A stretch of 64,000 nt of DNA from Sulfuricurvum sp. PD_MW2 (GCF_002633015.1 NZ_NSIU01000012.1:1-64000), one strand, 5' to 3'. Shown: positions 8,110 through 18,401, counted from the stretch's first letter. The notes: generated by a model from the letters alone, not told the origin. Numbers and translations: made by a program.

Positions 8110-8817
8110 TTAATTTTTCATAGCCTTGATAAACGATTCATAGATGTTTTCGAGTTGCAAATCTTGTTCTAAAATCTCAGAATTGTCTTGAACCATATAG
8201 TGTTCAAGAACAGCGACTCTGCGGAGAAGATACTCAAACATCTCTTTATTGATATCTGGGAGTTTGTTGTGGCTAAATGGGTCTTTATCGCGCCCCTTTT
8301 GGATAACATGGGCAGGAATACCGATCGCGGTAGAATTATCGGGTACTTCACGTACAACGACGGAATTGGCACCGATTTTGGAATTGGCTCCGATTGTGAT
8401 GTTCCCGAGAACTTTTGCCCCGGCACCGATTACGACACCGCTTTTGATCGTCGGGTGACGCTTTCCGGCAACAAGACTTACTCCACCCAGGGTGACACCT
8501 TGATAAATCAGTACATCATCTTCGATAATCGTTGTTTGACCGATAACGACACCGAACCCGTGATCGATAAATACCCGTCTTCCGATCGTAGCACCGGGAT
8601 GGATATCAATGTTTGTAAAGATTTGGTTGATCCCCATGAGTATGCGGGCAATCGATTTGAAGCCATTGCGATAGAGACGATTCGAAATACGGTACCAAAA
8701 GATAGCCCATACACCTGGATAGTTGAAGAAGAGTTCTATTCGCGAACTGATAGCGGGATCATTTTTGTAAACATTTGAAAAATCTTCCGCAATCTCTGAA
8801 AAAAGTCCCAAATTCAA
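8110..8817 (-). CDS. cysE: serine O-acetyltransferase
   Basis: Transfers acetyl from acetyl-CoA to L-serine, the committed step of cysteine synthesis. The 235-residue protein has an N-terminal helical domain and a left-handed beta-helix with hexapeptide repeats (IHPGATIGRRVFIDHGFGVV, then GAGAKVLGNITIGANSKIGA). The catalytic His lies in the IDHGFGVVIGQT stretch, and KRHPTI is the conserved substrate loop. The C-terminal tail is longer than in short CysE forms. It is the last gene of the flgA-ubiX-coaD-tmk-hisS-speA-cysE string and begins 3 bp after speA. Confidence 0.95.
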   Translation of the reverse strand: MNLGLFSEIAEDFSNVYKNDPAISSRIELFFNYPGVWAIFWYRISNRLYRNGFKSIARILMGINQIFTNIDIHPGATIGRRVFIDHGFGVVIGQTTIIEDDVLIYQGVTLGGVSLVAGKRHPTIKSGVVIGAGAKVLGNITIGANSKIGANSVVVREVPDNSTAIGIPAHVIQKGRDKDPFSHNKLPDINKEMFEYLLRRVAVLEHYMVQDNSEILEQDLQLENIYESFIKAMKN

Positions 8818-8820
8818 TCC

Positions 8821-10653
8821 TTATCGTGTGGTTCGCAGATACCCGTTTTGGTACAGGTACATTTCGAGTTTTTGAAGTGTATCACTTTTTTCTTCTTCTG
8901 TCCTAAAATCGCTCAAGGCAAGTTTATTCTTAAGGTTTGTCAGAAGTTTGGAGGAATCGTATCCTATATCTTCGAGGATATTGAGGACATTATCCGATTC
9001 GGTAAAGTTTTCAATCTCATATCCGTTGTCGTTGATAAGAATCGTACATTCGCTCGGGTGGGTAAATAGATTGTGATTCATCCCCAACGTTTCTTGATAC
9101 GCTCCGACGTTGAAAAAGGCCAAGAAATACTCCTCCTCGTCCAAATCAATATCGTGCAGATACAAAGGGGTTTCGGGTTTGAACCGTATCTCACCGTCGC
9201 TATCGCAGGTGATATCCCAAAGTGACGCAGCACGGATCGCAGGAACATCAAGGCGATCGAGCGGCATGATCGGAAACTGCTGCTGCAAGCCCCAATAATC
9301 TGGAATACTCTGGAAAATGGAGCTGTTGATCAAGTAGCGCTCTTGGAGTTTTACTTGAAGCCGCTCAATATCAGGAAGAGGGTTGTCCTGAGAGAGATAG
9401 AGCGATTTTTTGATAATCTGATGCACTAAAATCTCGGCATTGGAACGATCCTGAAGATCAATATGTCCGAGATTGAAAAGAGTGAGTAACGACTCCATAT
9501 GATCGAGAGCATCATGCATATACTCGATACACGTGCGTGGAGAGAGGAGGGAATTGAGTTCTCGAAGCTCTTCGATCAGTGGAGGGTTCTGCTCTTTGAG
9601 CTTGAGCGATTTCTCCTGATAGTCGTGACTGAACAATTCTAGAACGGGGGCAATCAAAACCGAGTGGGAAGCAACGATAAAGCGTCCGGATTCGGTGAAA
9701 ATATCGGGATGGGCAACCCCTTTGGCGTTCATTATTTCACGAAGCAAAAAGACGACGCTGTTTGAGAACTCTTCTAGGGTATAGTTACGCATACGTGTAG
9801 AGGTGTGTTGAGAGTATTCTACCGCCAAACCTCCACCGATATTGATGGCACTCAGGTTGTCCGCGCCCATTTTTTTGAGTTCGGCATAAATGTTGCCCGC
9901 TTCACGCAGTACCCGTTTTAAGGTAGCAATCTCTTGCATCTGGCTTCCGACATGAAAATGGATCATGGTAAAGTGCTCTAGCATATTGCTCTCGGTGAGC
10001 ATTGCCATCGCTTCGATCAACTCGGTAGACGTTAGTCCGAATTTCGCACTTAGACCGCTGCTTTTTGCCCAAATACCGCTTCCCTCCGATTGAAGGCGTA
10101 CACGGATACCGATATTAGGGACTTTGAGATTACAGCTTTGGGCAACGTCGATAATCCACTCCAACTCACCGAGACCTTCAATCGTGATGGTGATGTTGTG
10201 CCCCATTTGTGCGGCCATAAATCCAAGTGTAACCATCTCTTCATCTTTGAATCCGTTGACCGTAATAGGTGAACCGATGGGAGTTTTGGCCATAGCGAGG
10301 GCAAGTTCGGCTTTTGATCCCGCTTCCAATCCGTAGCAGTAGCTCTCACCGTGCTCGACGATAGCGTCAACCGCTTCGGGAAATTGGTTTACTTTGAGAG
10401 GAAAAACAGCATTGAATTTTCCGGTGTAGTCATTTTCAAAAATAGCGCGGCGGAAATTGGAATAGAGCGCATCAATCTGTTTTCCGATAAGGTGCGGAAA
10501 ACGTAAAATAAGTGGACCGCGAAGGTTGGTTTTTCGCACTTTTTGGGTGATTTCAAGAAGGGATGGGGAACTTTTATAGTTGACCTTGATCTTCCCTTGG
10601 TCAATCATAAAGTTATTTTCGCCCCAAATATCGATACCGTATGTTTTCATCAC
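8821..10653 (-). CDS. speA: biosynthetic arginine decarboxylase
   Basis: Decarboxylates arginine to agmatine for polyamine synthesis. The 610-residue length fits SpeA. The PLP-binding lysine is in NAVFPLKVNQ (Lys87), and HFHVGSQ and INIGGGLAVEYS are the fold-III phosphate-binding motifs. The C-terminal barrel has the second active-site region (ESGRFIVASHSVLIAPVL, then CDSDGEI). Two adjacent ATG codons (10653, 10650) could start it. It follows hisS by 6 bp. Confidence 0.95.
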   Translation of the reverse strand: MMKTYGIDIWGENNFMIDQGKIKVNYKSSPSLLEITQKVRKTNLRGPLILRFPHLIGKQIDALYSNFRRAIFENDYTGKFNAVFPLKVNQFPEAVDAIVEHGESYCYGLEAGSKAELALAMAKTPIGSPITVNGFKDEEMVTLGFMAAQMGHNITITIEGLGELEWIIDVAQSCNLKVPNIGIRVRLQSEGSGIWAKSSGLSAKFGLTSTELIEAMAMLTESNMLEHFTMIHFHVGSQMQEIATLKRVLREAGNIYAELKKMGADNLSAINIGGGLAVEYSQHTSTRMRNYTLEEFSNSVVFLLREIMNAKGVAHPDIFTESGRFIVASHSVLIAPVLELFSHDYQEKSLKLKEQNPPLIEELRELNSLLSPRTCIEYMHDALDHMESLLTLFNLGHIDLQDRSNAEILVHQIIKKSLYLSQDNPLPDIERLQVKLQERYLINSSIFQSIPDYWGLQQQFPIMPLDRLDVPAIRAASLWDITCDSDGEIRFKPETPLYLHDIDLDEEEYFLAFFNVGAYQETLGMNHNLFTHPSECTILINDNGYEIENFTESDNVLNILEDIGYDSSKLLTNLKNKLALSDFRTEEEKSDTLQKLEMYLYQNGYLRTTR

Positions 10654-10659
10654 CGCTCC

Positions 10660-11877
10660 TTAGGCAAAAAATTCATTCAAAGGGATAAGCTTTTCGTTTT
10701 TTTCGACCAAATCTTTGACCCAAATACTGTTTTGGTTCAGCTCATTCTCACCGATAATAGCACAATAGCGGGCATTAATGCGATCGGCTCCTTTGAGATG
10801 ATCTTGAAGCTTTCTAGGTTTATACTCCACAACCGCTTTTTGGTTTCGGCGTGCTTTTTCCGCCGCTAAAAGGATAGGTTTTATCGCCGTTTCATCCATG
10901 GCACCAAAATAGTATCCCTCACGCACTGATTCTGGCATAACGATGAGCTCCATCAAACGCTCGATTCCCAGCGCAAATCCGACAGCCGGTGTCGGTTTGC
11001 CGTCCAAAAATTCGATAAGACGGTCGTAGCGTCCACCTCCGGCAATCGCACTCTGGCTGCCGATATTATCGCTGACAAATTCAAATGCCGTTTTCGAATA
11101 ATAATCCAATCCGCGTACGAGATTTGTATCGATTTCATACGCGATAGCGTGCTGATCCAGGATCGATTTGAGGGTTTCAAAATCGCTTTGGCATCCTTCG
11201 CAGAGATGATCGATCAATTTCGGAGCATTGAGATAGAGACTTTGGCAGTGTTCGTTTTTACAATCAAGGACCCGAATAGGGTTGGTGAGTTTACGACGCT
11301 CGCAGTCTCCGCAGATTGCATCGCCGCAGCTGTCGATGAAACTAACGAGCTTTTCGCGATAGGCCGGCATACAGTGTTGATCACCCAGTGAGTTGAGTTT
11401 GAGGCGATATCCGATTCCCAACGCTGTGAGAATATCGGAGACCATCATGATCATCAGAGCATCTTCATAGACGGATGCTACCCCGAAGCTTTCGATCCCG
11501 AATTGATGAAACTCGCGTAGGCGGCCTTTTTGGGGGCGTTCGTAACGAAACATCGGTCCGTGATAATAAAAGCGGTGGATTCCCCCTTTTTTATCGAGCT
11601 TGTGCTGGATAAATGCCCGAACGACACCCGCCGTCCCCTCCGGGCGCAGACATACATCATTTTCACCTTTGTCGATAAACTGATACATCTCTTTGCCGAC
11701 GATGTCGCTGCTTTCTCCGACGGAGCGTTTGAACAATGCCGTTTCTTCAAGCAGTGGCGTTTCAATATAGTGAAAGCCGTATCGCTTGGCGATGGTAGAG
11801 GCAGTAGCTATAAAGTATTCAAAACGTTCATAATCCTCAGAGAGAATATCGTTCATTCCGCGCAAAGATTGGATCAT
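10660..11877 (-). CDS. hisS: histidyl-tRNA synthetase
   Basis: Class II aminoacyl-tRNA synthetase of 405 residues. Motif 2 is visible as YHGPMFRYERPQKGRLREFH, the histidine-binding motifs as VRGLDYYSKTAFEF and SAIAGGGRYDRL, and motif 3 as GFALGIERLMEL. CGDCERR and CKNEHC cysteine pairs lie in the insertion domain. The C-terminal anticodon-binding domain is short. The start overlaps the end of tmk by 4 nt (ATGA type), indicating translational coupling. Confidence 0.96.
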   Translation of the reverse strand: MIQSLRGMNDILSEDYERFEYFIATASTIAKRYGFHYIETPLLEETALFKRSVGESSDIVGKEMYQFIDKGENDVCLRPEGTAGVVRAFIQHKLDKKGGIHRFYYHGPMFRYERPQKGRLREFHQFGIESFGVASVYEDALMIMMVSDILTALGIGYRLKLNSLGDQHCMPAYREKLVSFIDSCGDAICGDCERRKLTNPIRVLDCKNEHCQSLYLNAPKLIDHLCEGCQSDFETLKSILDQHAIAYEIDTNLVRGLDYYSKTAFEFVSDNIGSQSAIAGGGRYDRLIEFLDGKPTPAVGFALGIERLMELIVMPESVREGYYFGAMDETAIKPILLAAEKARRNQKAVVEYKPRKLQDHLKGADRINARYCAIIGENELNQNSIWVKDLVEKNEKLIPLNEFFA

Positions 11878-12455
11878 AAGGCTCCTTTGATACAGGTGGT
11901 AATTTCAGATGTAATGGTATCGATAGATTGTGTCGCATCGATGACGATGGTCGGGATACCCAAAGCGTACGCCGAAGCGATAAGGGCATCTTGGATACTG
12001 AGCAAATACTCGATACCGCGTGATTCGATCACATCGTGTTCTTTTTGGCTCAAACGAAAACTGAGCTCTTGTGGTGTCAGTTTCAAAATAAAGACCGTGT
12101 CGGGAAGAGTCCCGTTAGTGGCAAGTCGGTTAAGCATCACAAGGGTCGATTCGTCACAGAGGTTTTGAACACTTGCGTATGCCATCCCTGATACGGCGGA
12201 GCGATCACTGATGATAAGTTTGTTCATATTGGGCAATATGACCGATTCGGTATGTTCGGCACGATCGGCTAAAAAGAGGAGCAACTCCGCAGTTTTACTC
12301 GTCAAATTACCGTGGAGAACCATATTTCGGATCTCGGCTCCTGCAGGGGTCCCTCCCGGTTCTTTGGTAATCAGCGCCTCAGGAAAAAGGGCGCGAAGCG
12401 CTTCAATCTGTGTGCTTTTTCCTGCCGTATCGATCCCCTCTATTGCAATGTACAT
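11874..12455 (-). CDS. tmk: thymidylate kinase
   Basis: Phosphorylates dTMP to dTDP. The 193-residue protein has the P-loop EGIDTAGKSTQ (residues 6-16), where the DT-GKS form resembles Helicobacter Tmk, the dTMP-binding TKEPGGTPAG stretch, and SDRSAVSGMAYA (the DR(Y/S) motif). It overlaps coaD by 16 nt and hisS by 4 nt. Confidence 0.95.
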   Translation of the reverse strand: MYIAIEGIDTAGKSTQIEALRALFPEALITKEPGGTPAGAEIRNMVLHGNLTSKTAELLLFLADRAEHTESVILPNMNKLIISDRSAVSGMAYASVQNLCDESTLVMLNRLATNGTLPDTVFILKLTPQELSFRLSQKEHDVIESRGIEYLLSIQDALIASAYALGIPTIVIDATQSIDTITSEITTCIKGAL

Positions 12456-12931
12456 GATTTCATACTTCCGATAACATTTTGGACCGGTTGTGGAAGCAAG
12501 TGCTCTGTTTTACCGTTGAATTTAAGGAGATTGCGAACGATGGACGAACTGATAAATGCATGCTTGAGTTTGGGCATCAGATAGACGGTTTCGATGTTGG
12601 GATCGAGTGAATTATTAAGATAGCCCAATTGCAATTCAAATTCAAAATCGCTCACGGCGCGCAACCCGCGTATCAGCACGGTCGCGCCGAGGGTATTGGC
12701 AAGTTCTACGGTGAGATTATCAAATCCGACCACAGTGACACGGTCTAAATCCCTTACTGCCAATTTAACCATGTCGACCCGCTCTTGCAGGGTGAACATC
12801 GGTTTTTTTTCCTGAGAATCGGCAACGGCTACAATCACTTCGTCAAAGAGTCGGATACCGCGTTCAATAATATCAAAATGACCGTTCGTGATAGGATCGA
12901 AAGTTCCGGGATAAAGGGCGATTTTATGCAT
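12440..12931 (-). CDS. coaD: phosphopantetheine adenylyltransferase
   Basis: Catalyses the fourth step of coenzyme A synthesis. The start at 12931 gives MHKIALYPGTFDPITNGHFD with the nucleotidyltransferase motif TNGH, and 163 residues matches the family; the open frame further upstream lies inside ubiX and is not used. The second ATP motif appears as FISSSIVRNL. It overlaps the end of ubiX by 8 nt. Confidence 0.95.
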   Translation of the reverse strand: MHKIALYPGTFDPITNGHFDIIERGIRLFDEVIVAVADSQEKKPMFTLQERVDMVKLAVRDLDRVTVVGFDNLTVELANTLGATVLIRGLRAVSDFEFELQLGYLNNSLDPNIETVYLMPKLKHAFISSSIVRNLLKFNGKTEHLLPQPVQNVIGSMKSCTLQ

Positions 12932-13454
12932 GAGAGTCATCCCAACGTTTGTAAAGATTATTTTGTATCCCCAGCAGATCAAGCCATTTGCCGATCATGA
13001 AATTTTCCATCGACTCCAAATCTTCTTGATCTCCGTAGTAAGCAAGAACGGGAGGCGCGATGATCACTCCCATCATGGAAAGTTTGTACATATTCTCCAA
13101 CGCGATAGGTGAAAAGGGGATTTCACGCGGCGCAAGTACGAGAGTTCGGCGCTCTTTGATCATCACCGCCGCAGCACGAGTGATCAGATTGTCGGCTATA
13201 CCGCACGCAATTTTAGCGAGCGTATTCATACTGCAAGGGGTGATGATCATGGCATCTGCTCCATAAGAACCGGATGCTACGGATGCCCATATCTCATCGT
13301 TTTGGTGAAGAGTAATGTTTTCCTCTTTGTCCAGTACGATGGATGCGTGTTCGGAGACAATGAGATGTTTTTTTATCTCATGTGGAAGTGCATGGAGGAA
13401 TTTGAGCCCTAGTCCCGCACCGCTTGCTCCGCTGATACCGACCACGATTTTCAT
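12924..13454 (-). CDS. ubiX: flavin prenyltransferase UbiX
   Basis: Makes the prenylated FMN cofactor of UbiD-type decarboxylases. The 176-residue Rossmann-like protein has the FMN-binding GISGASGAGLG loop at the N-terminus, the CSMNTLAKIACGIADNLITR region and APREIPFSPIALENM near the C-terminal half, all diagnostic. It overlaps flgA by 4 nt. Confidence 0.95.
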   Translation of the reverse strand: MKIVVGISGASGAGLGLKFLHALPHEIKKHLIVSEHASIVLDKEENITLHQNDEIWASVASGSYGADAMIITPCSMNTLAKIACGIADNLITRAAAVMIKERRTLVLAPREIPFSPIALENMYKLSMMGVIIAPPVLAYYGDQEDLESMENFMIGKWLDLLGIQNNLYKRWDDSHA

Positions 13455-14314
13455 TGTAGTTCCACCCGATGCTCTCCGATCACTTTTGCTTTGACTCTGC
13501 TGCCGTCATTTTTTTGGATCGTAATAATATCATAGAGTTGTCCCTCTTGTGTTGCAACAGCCCCAAACTCGACAACGACAGCATCACTTTTGACTTCGAC
13601 GATAACTTTTTCATTTTTTAAAACGGGGGGTATTTTTTCAATGTTACGAATGGTCAAAAGTTGTCCTGCTTTGAGGTTCGAGCGAAAGCGAGAGGGCTCA
13701 TTGGGTAAGAGTGTTAGGGGCGTATCTCTAAAAGAGGCGAAAGGTACTTGTTTTATCAGAGTATTAAATCCGTTGAGTGGATCACGCATGGAAACTTTTT
13801 GATTGGTATGGAGAATATTGATGGTAGCACGTACGGTGTAGTCAAGATAGTGACGGGTACCGCTTTCGTCAATAATGTAGAAAGTTCCTTTGCCGTTTTG
13901 GAAAAAGCGTTCATCAAATACACCACGTGCTTTTTTCGGGAGGGATTTTAGATATCCTCTGGGCGAAATAGTGATCTCTTCGATTCGAATGGATGGATAT
14001 TGGGCACTCAACAGTGACTCGAGTTGAGTTTTTAAGGGAGTAAAATCGACGGGGCTGAGCTGTGTAAAATTAACATACCGAACGTTTGCCGTATCGATTT
14101 GAAGACCATTGAGTTCAAAGGTTTTAGTAATAATTTGAGCATTGATCCGGTACTGTGTTTTGTCATCCGGAATTTTCAACACTTCAAATTTTTTTTGGAG
14201 TTCAGGAAAGAGATCATTGGAATAAACTGTAGAATTTGTATAGGTATAGTTCTCTTGAAGCGTGTAAGCATTTAGGCTTAAAAAAATAGATGCTAAAAAA
14301 AGAAATTTATACAT
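13451..14314 (-). CDS. flgA: flagellar basal-body P-ring formation protein FlgA
   Basis: Periplasmic chaperone for the FlgI P-ring. The 287-residue protein begins with a signal peptide (MYKFLFLASIFLSLNA), and its C-terminal ~130 residues contain the SAF/FlgA domain (NLKAGQLLTIRNIEKIPPV; YDIITIQKNDGSRVKAKVIG). It is the first gene of the string down to cysE, as in C. jejuni. No clear sigma-54 GG-N10-GC promoter is visible directly upstream. Confidence 0.92.
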   Translation of the reverse strand: MYKFLFLASIFLSLNAYTLQENYTYTNSTVYSNDLFPELQKKFEVLKIPDDKTQYRINAQIITKTFELNGLQIDTANVRYVNFTQLSPVDFTPLKTQLESLLSAQYPSIRIEEITISPRGYLKSLPKKARGVFDERFFQNGKGTFYIIDESGTRHYLDYTVRATINILHTNQKVSMRDPLNGFNTLIKQVPFASFRDTPLTLLPNEPSRFRSNLKAGQLLTIRNIEKIPPVLKNEKVIVEVKSDAVVVEFGAVATQEGQLYDIITIQKNDGSRVKAKVIGEHRVELQ

Positions 14315-14394
14315 TGCGCAATTGTAACATAATGAGATTTCTTTTTCATACGAATTACGCTATCCTAAGCAGCTTTAATTAAATTCTACACAAT

Positions 14395-16743
14395 GTGGAC
14401 GTAATGCGATTTAATAAAAATAAATACACTAAAAACATGGACGATAGTGATGTTGAGCGTATTCGTTCTGAACAAATTGCAATAGCATTCAGACAAGCAT
14501 TCGCCTCTATTTTTCCTCTATTTCTAGGATCTTTAATCGTTGTATATTTATTTCGGGACGCACCTTTTTCCAAATATGTCGATATTTGGTTTTATGTGAT
14601 GAGTCTAGCATTGCTTTGGCGGCTTGCTCTATTGCTGATCTATAAAAAAAATCCGCAAAAATTTAGCAATGCGGTTTGGGAAAAACATTTTCAAATCGTA
14701 ATGTATTTTGCAGCATTTTTATGGGGGATTACGGCATTTTTTCTTTTCAAAACAGATGAATTGATGGATCAGTTTGCTCTTCTTTTTATCTTGTCCGGAC
14801 TTTCCTCGATCGCTTCGGGAACATTGGCCTCTTTGTTTGGATTGTCGGTTGTTTTCTTGTCTTTCTTAGTCGCTCCGCTATTTATTGTCATGCTATTTCA
14901 TGAGGGGCTTGAATTTCAGATGATGGCAATTTTGGTTGTAGCATTTTATGCGTTGCTGGTCAATGCGTCGAAGCGAATACACCTCAATATCACCAGTGCA
15001 TTACAATCAAAAATTTTGCATGAGAAGGCAACTCAGGCATTAGCCCTCTCTGAAGAGCAATTTGAAACTATTTTTAAAGAAGCGCCGGCAGGGATTTTTT
15101 ATTACAATACCAATTTGCTCGTTGTTGAAACGAATGTAGAAATGATGCAGATTTTACAAATCACCCTTGAACAAATGATTGGATTAGATTTAAAAAAGCT
15201 TCCTGATACCTCGTTGGTTGAAGCGCTTAATGCTCCTATGAATGGAAATAAAGGGTACTATGAGGGGCCATATACCTCAATGTATCATCAACTTAAGCTC
15301 TGGATAACGCTGCGTACGTCTCCGATATACAATGCTCAGCGTGAAATTATCGGCGGGGTAGCGTTAGTAACCGACATTACCGAACGTATGCACGCCGAAG
15401 AAAAAATCAAACATCAAGCATATTACGATGCACTGACCGATATTCCAAACCGTATCTTGTTAAAAGATCGTTTGGCACAATCTCTTGCTCACTATCGCCG
15501 AAGTGACAATATTGTCGCAGTCATGTTTTTAGATTTGGATCATTTTAAAAGCATTAATGATTCGCTGGGGCATCATATTGGTGATGCGTTGTTGATCGAA
15601 ACGGCGAAACGGCTCAAAAGTATATGTCGGGAGGTAGATACTGTCTCTCGTTTGGGTGGCGATGAGTTTGTCATTTTGTTGAATGAGCTAGGAAATGATT
15701 CCCATATCGCGGCAACAAAAGTAGAGAGCGTAGCCGAAAAAATCCATGAGGCTTTATCAACGCCGTTTGATATCGGGTTATCTGAGGCGATTGTGACAAG
15801 TTCCAGCATCGGGATTGCATTGGCGACATCGCATACGCTCAGTGCAGATGATTTGTTAAAATATGCGGATACCGCAATGTATCAAGCGAAAAAAGAGGGG
15901 AGAAATACGACCCGTTTTTATCAAGAAAAAATGGATCAATGGATTAAACACCGGTTGTTGCTTGAAAATGCCCTTCGACATGCGATCAAGAACAATGAAC
16001 TTGAACTCTATTATCAGCCAGTGATTGAAATTGCAACCAAACGGATTATCGGTGCGGAGGCATTGCTTCGATGGAATCATCCCGAGTTGGGAATGGTGAT
16101 GCCCGATGAAATTATCAGTATTGCAGAAGAGAGCGGTCTTATTGTTTCAATCGGTGAATGGGTATTGCATGAAGCGTGTCGGCAGTTCGTTGTGTGGCGT
16201 GCCGAAAATTTGAGTCAAATACACATCGATCGGATTGCGGTGAATGTCAGTGCTATCCAATTCAGACAGAGCAATTTTGTCGATAACGTCATTCGGATCG
16301 TAGCTGAAACCGGAATCGTCCCTTCCATGCTCGAACTTGAATTGACGGAATCAACGGTTATTGACAAAATTGATATCGTTATCGATAAAATGAATCGTCT
16401 ACGAGCAGCCGGAATCAATATCTCGATGGATGATTTCGGTACCGGATATTCGTCCTTGGCGTATTTGAAAAAGCTCCCCTTTACAACATTAAAAATCGAT
16501 CGCAGTTTCGTTCGTGATATCATGAGCGATGAAGATGACGCGGCATTGATCGAAACCATACTCTCGATGGCATCTATTTTTAAATTCGAGGTTATTGCTG
16601 AGGGAGTTGAGACGATTGAACAGTTTAAATTCCTCGAAGATCATGGATGTCAATATTTCCAAGGATACTTGTGCAGCAAACCGGTTCAGGTTGAACATTT
16701 TGAAGAACTGTTAACGCACGACATCCAAAGATGCACCGTCTAA
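14395..16743 (+). CDS. membrane PAS-GGDEF-EAL cyclic-di-GMP protein
   Basis: A 782-residue bifunctional-type signalling protein. Residues ~35-205 form five to six membrane helices (MASE-like sensor). A PAS domain follows at about 215-340, then GGDEF (motif at 421-425, with an RxxD inhibitory site CREVD just before it) and EAL (AEALLRWNHP around 554; DDFGTGYSSLAYLKKLP near 679; EGVET further on). Both catalytic motifs look intact, so it could make and degrade c-di-GMP. The start is either GTG at 14395 or ATG at 14404; both have weak ribosome sites (GGA before the ATG). Its stop overlaps the convergent sulP gene by 4 nt. Confidence 0.92.
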   Translation: MDVMRFNKNKYTKNMDDSDVERIRSEQIAIAFRQAFASIFPLFLGSLIVVYLFRDAPFSKYVDIWFYVMSLALLWRLALLLIYKKNPQKFSNAVWEKHFQIVMYFAAFLWGITAFFLFKTDELMDQFALLFILSGLSSIASGTLASLFGLSVVFLSFLVAPLFIVMLFHEGLEFQMMAILVVAFYALLVNASKRIHLNITSALQSKILHEKATQALALSEEQFETIFKEAPAGIFYYNTNLLVVETNVEMMQILQITLEQMIGLDLKKLPDTSLVEALNAPMNGNKGYYEGPYTSMYHQLKLWITLRTSPIYNAQREIIGGVALVTDITERMHAEEKIKHQAYYDALTDIPNRILLKDRLAQSLAHYRRSDNIVAVMFLDLDHFKSINDSLGHHIGDALLIETAKRLKSICREVDTVSRLGGDEFVILLNELGNDSHIAATKVESVAEKIHEALSTPFDIGLSEAIVTSSSIGIALATSHTLSADDLLKYADTAMYQAKKEGRNTTRFYQEKMDQWIKHRLLLENALRHAIKNNELELYYQPVIEIATKRIIGAEALLRWNHPELGMVMPDEIISIAEESGLIVSIGEWVLHEACRQFVVWRAENLSQIHIDRIAVNVSAIQFRQSNFVDNVIRIVAETGIVPSMLELELTESTVIDKIDIVIDKMNRLRAAGINISMDDFGTGYSSLAYLKKLPFTTLKIDRSFVRDIMSDEDDAALIETILSMASIFKFEVIAEGVETIEQFKFLEDHGCQYFQGYLCSKPVQVEHFEELLTHDIQRCTV

Positions 16744-18401
16744 AGGTGCAAAAGCTCGTTTGAACGTATCAATGCTTTATCGATATGATCAACGATATTC
16801 TCTACGCCGATTTTTTCATCAATATGCGATTGGGCAATAAAACGGCGTACTTGGGGATTGACTCCCGATAGAATTAAACGCGTTTGTTGTTGAGCAAGTC
16901 TTTCGTGCAAAACTTCAAGGGCGTGTAACCCTGCTGCGTCGATGAGAGGGACGTAGCGCATCCGAAGAATGAATATTTTCGGTGGAGTTTCAAACAGTGA
17001 AAGGGTATCGACAAGTTTTTCGGCAACCCCGAAAAAGAGGGGCCCTTGGATCTCATAGACTTCTACCCATTCAGGGATCGATTTGTGATGAATCGAGTCC
17101 GGATCATCCTCTTCAGACTCTACAGAGCGAATTTGAGTCGCTTTCATCATTTGATTAATGAAAAGAATCGAGGCGAGAGCTATCCCCGCTTGAATCGCAA
17201 AATTCAGATCGACGAGAACGGTGAGGGCGAATGTCAGGATCAAGACAATACGGTCGCTTCGTGGCGCTTGCATAATCTCACGGACGTGTTTGAATTCGGA
17301 CATATTCCATGCTACTATCATGAGAATAGCCGCCAATGCAGAGAGAGGAACTTTGACGATCAACGGTGAGAGAAGGAGCATAAATAAAAAGAGCCATAGT
17401 GCGTGCATCATACCCGCTACCGGTGTCCGCGCTCCTGCTTTGACATTCGTTGCTGTACGCGCAATGGCTCCGGTTGCAGGCAATCCTCCAAAAATGGCTG
17501 AGGCAATATTGCCGATCCCTTGACCGAGAAGTTCGGCATTGGACTTATGTCGTGTTCCACTCATCCCATCCGCGACTACGGCGGATAGAAGCGATTCGAT
17601 TGCTGCTAAGGTCGCAATCGTAATGGCATCAGGGAGCAATAATCGAAGTTTTTCAAACGTGATATGCGGCCATGTCGGCGTAGGGAGCATCGAGGGGATG
17701 GTACCGAAACGGCTTTCAATCGTCTCAACGGGAAGGTTCAGTGCCCAAACGGCAATTCCTGAGAAAATGACGACCATGATCGGTCCGGGAATTTTAGGGG
17801 TATAGCGTTTGGTGAGGAGAATGATACCGATTGAGGCGAGGGCTACGAGGATAGCGATAAAATTGGTCTCATGAAGATGGGTCACGTAGATGGTAAGTTT
17901 ATCGATAAAATCGGGTGGAACGGTTGTGATCGAGAGGCCGAAAAAATCTCGTATCTGTGAAAAAGCAATTAAAAGTGCAATTCCTGACGTAAAGCCGACA
18001 ATTACAGGGTAGGGGATGAATTTGATCATCTCTCCGGCACGAAAAAAAGCCATGAGGATGAGTATCCCGCCTGCCATGAGAGTGGCAAGCACCAGTCCTT
18101 CATAGCCATGTTTCATGGCAACCGTCGCAACTGTGACGATAAATGCTGCCGTAGGACCTCCGATCTGATATCGGCTTCCTCCGTGTGCGGAGATCAGAAA
18201 TCCTGCGACGATAGCGGTGAATAGACCTCGCTCCGGAGGGAGATTCGAGGCAATAGCGATGGCCATAGCCAGTGGAAGAGCGACGATGGCTACGGCAAGG
18301 CCTGCAATCGCATCGGCACTAAAATCAGACCATGAATAGCCCTGACGACGAAAAAGAGTTATGAGTTTCGGCTCCAGAGAGTCATGTAATGAGCGAAGCA
18401 T
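16740..18401 (-). CDS. SulP family anion transporter with STAS domain
   Basis: A 553-residue inner-membrane transporter with about 10-14 helices and a cytoplasmic C-terminal STAS domain (about 430-545; MRYVPLIDAAGLHALEVL). The N-terminal DAIAGLAVAIVALPLAMAIA motif is the SulP signature. Substrates in this family include sulfate, bicarbonate and other anions; sequence alone does not decide. It lies upstream of no obvious operon partner: the MFS gene upstream is 44 bp away and in the same direction. Confidence 0.9.
   Translation of the reverse strand: MLRSLHDSLEPKLITLFRRQGYSWSDFSADAIAGLAVAIVALPLAMAIAIASNLPPERGLFTAIVAGFLISAHGGSRYQIGGPTAAFIVTVATVAMKHGYEGLVLATLMAGGILILMAFFRAGEMIKFIPYPVIVGFTSGIALLIAFSQIRDFFGLSITTVPPDFIDKLTIYVTHLHETNFIAILVALASIGIILLTKRYTPKIPGPIMVVIFSGIAVWALNLPVETIESRFGTIPSMLPTPTWPHITFEKLRLLLPDAITIATLAAIESLLSAVVADGMSGTRHKSNAELLGQGIGNIASAIFGGLPATGAIARTATNVKAGARTPVAGMMHALWLFLFMLLLSPLIVKVPLSALAAILMIVAWNMSEFKHVREIMQAPRSDRIVLILTFALTVLVDLNFAIQAGIALASILFINQMMKATQIRSVESEEDDPDSIHHKSIPEWVEVYEIQGPLFFGVAEKLVDTLSLFETPPKIFILRMRYVPLIDAAGLHALEVLHERLAQQQTRLILSGVNPQVRRFIAQSHIDEKIGVENIVDHIDKALIRSNELLHL

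Noticed and set aside
8188-8778. 196-codon plus-strand ORF opposite cysE
   Set aside because: It lies entirely opposite the well-conserved cysE gene, and its translation has no recognisable domain.
11530-12168. 212-codon plus-strand ORF opposite hisS/tmk
   Set aside because: It is antisense to two conserved genes and has no family features.
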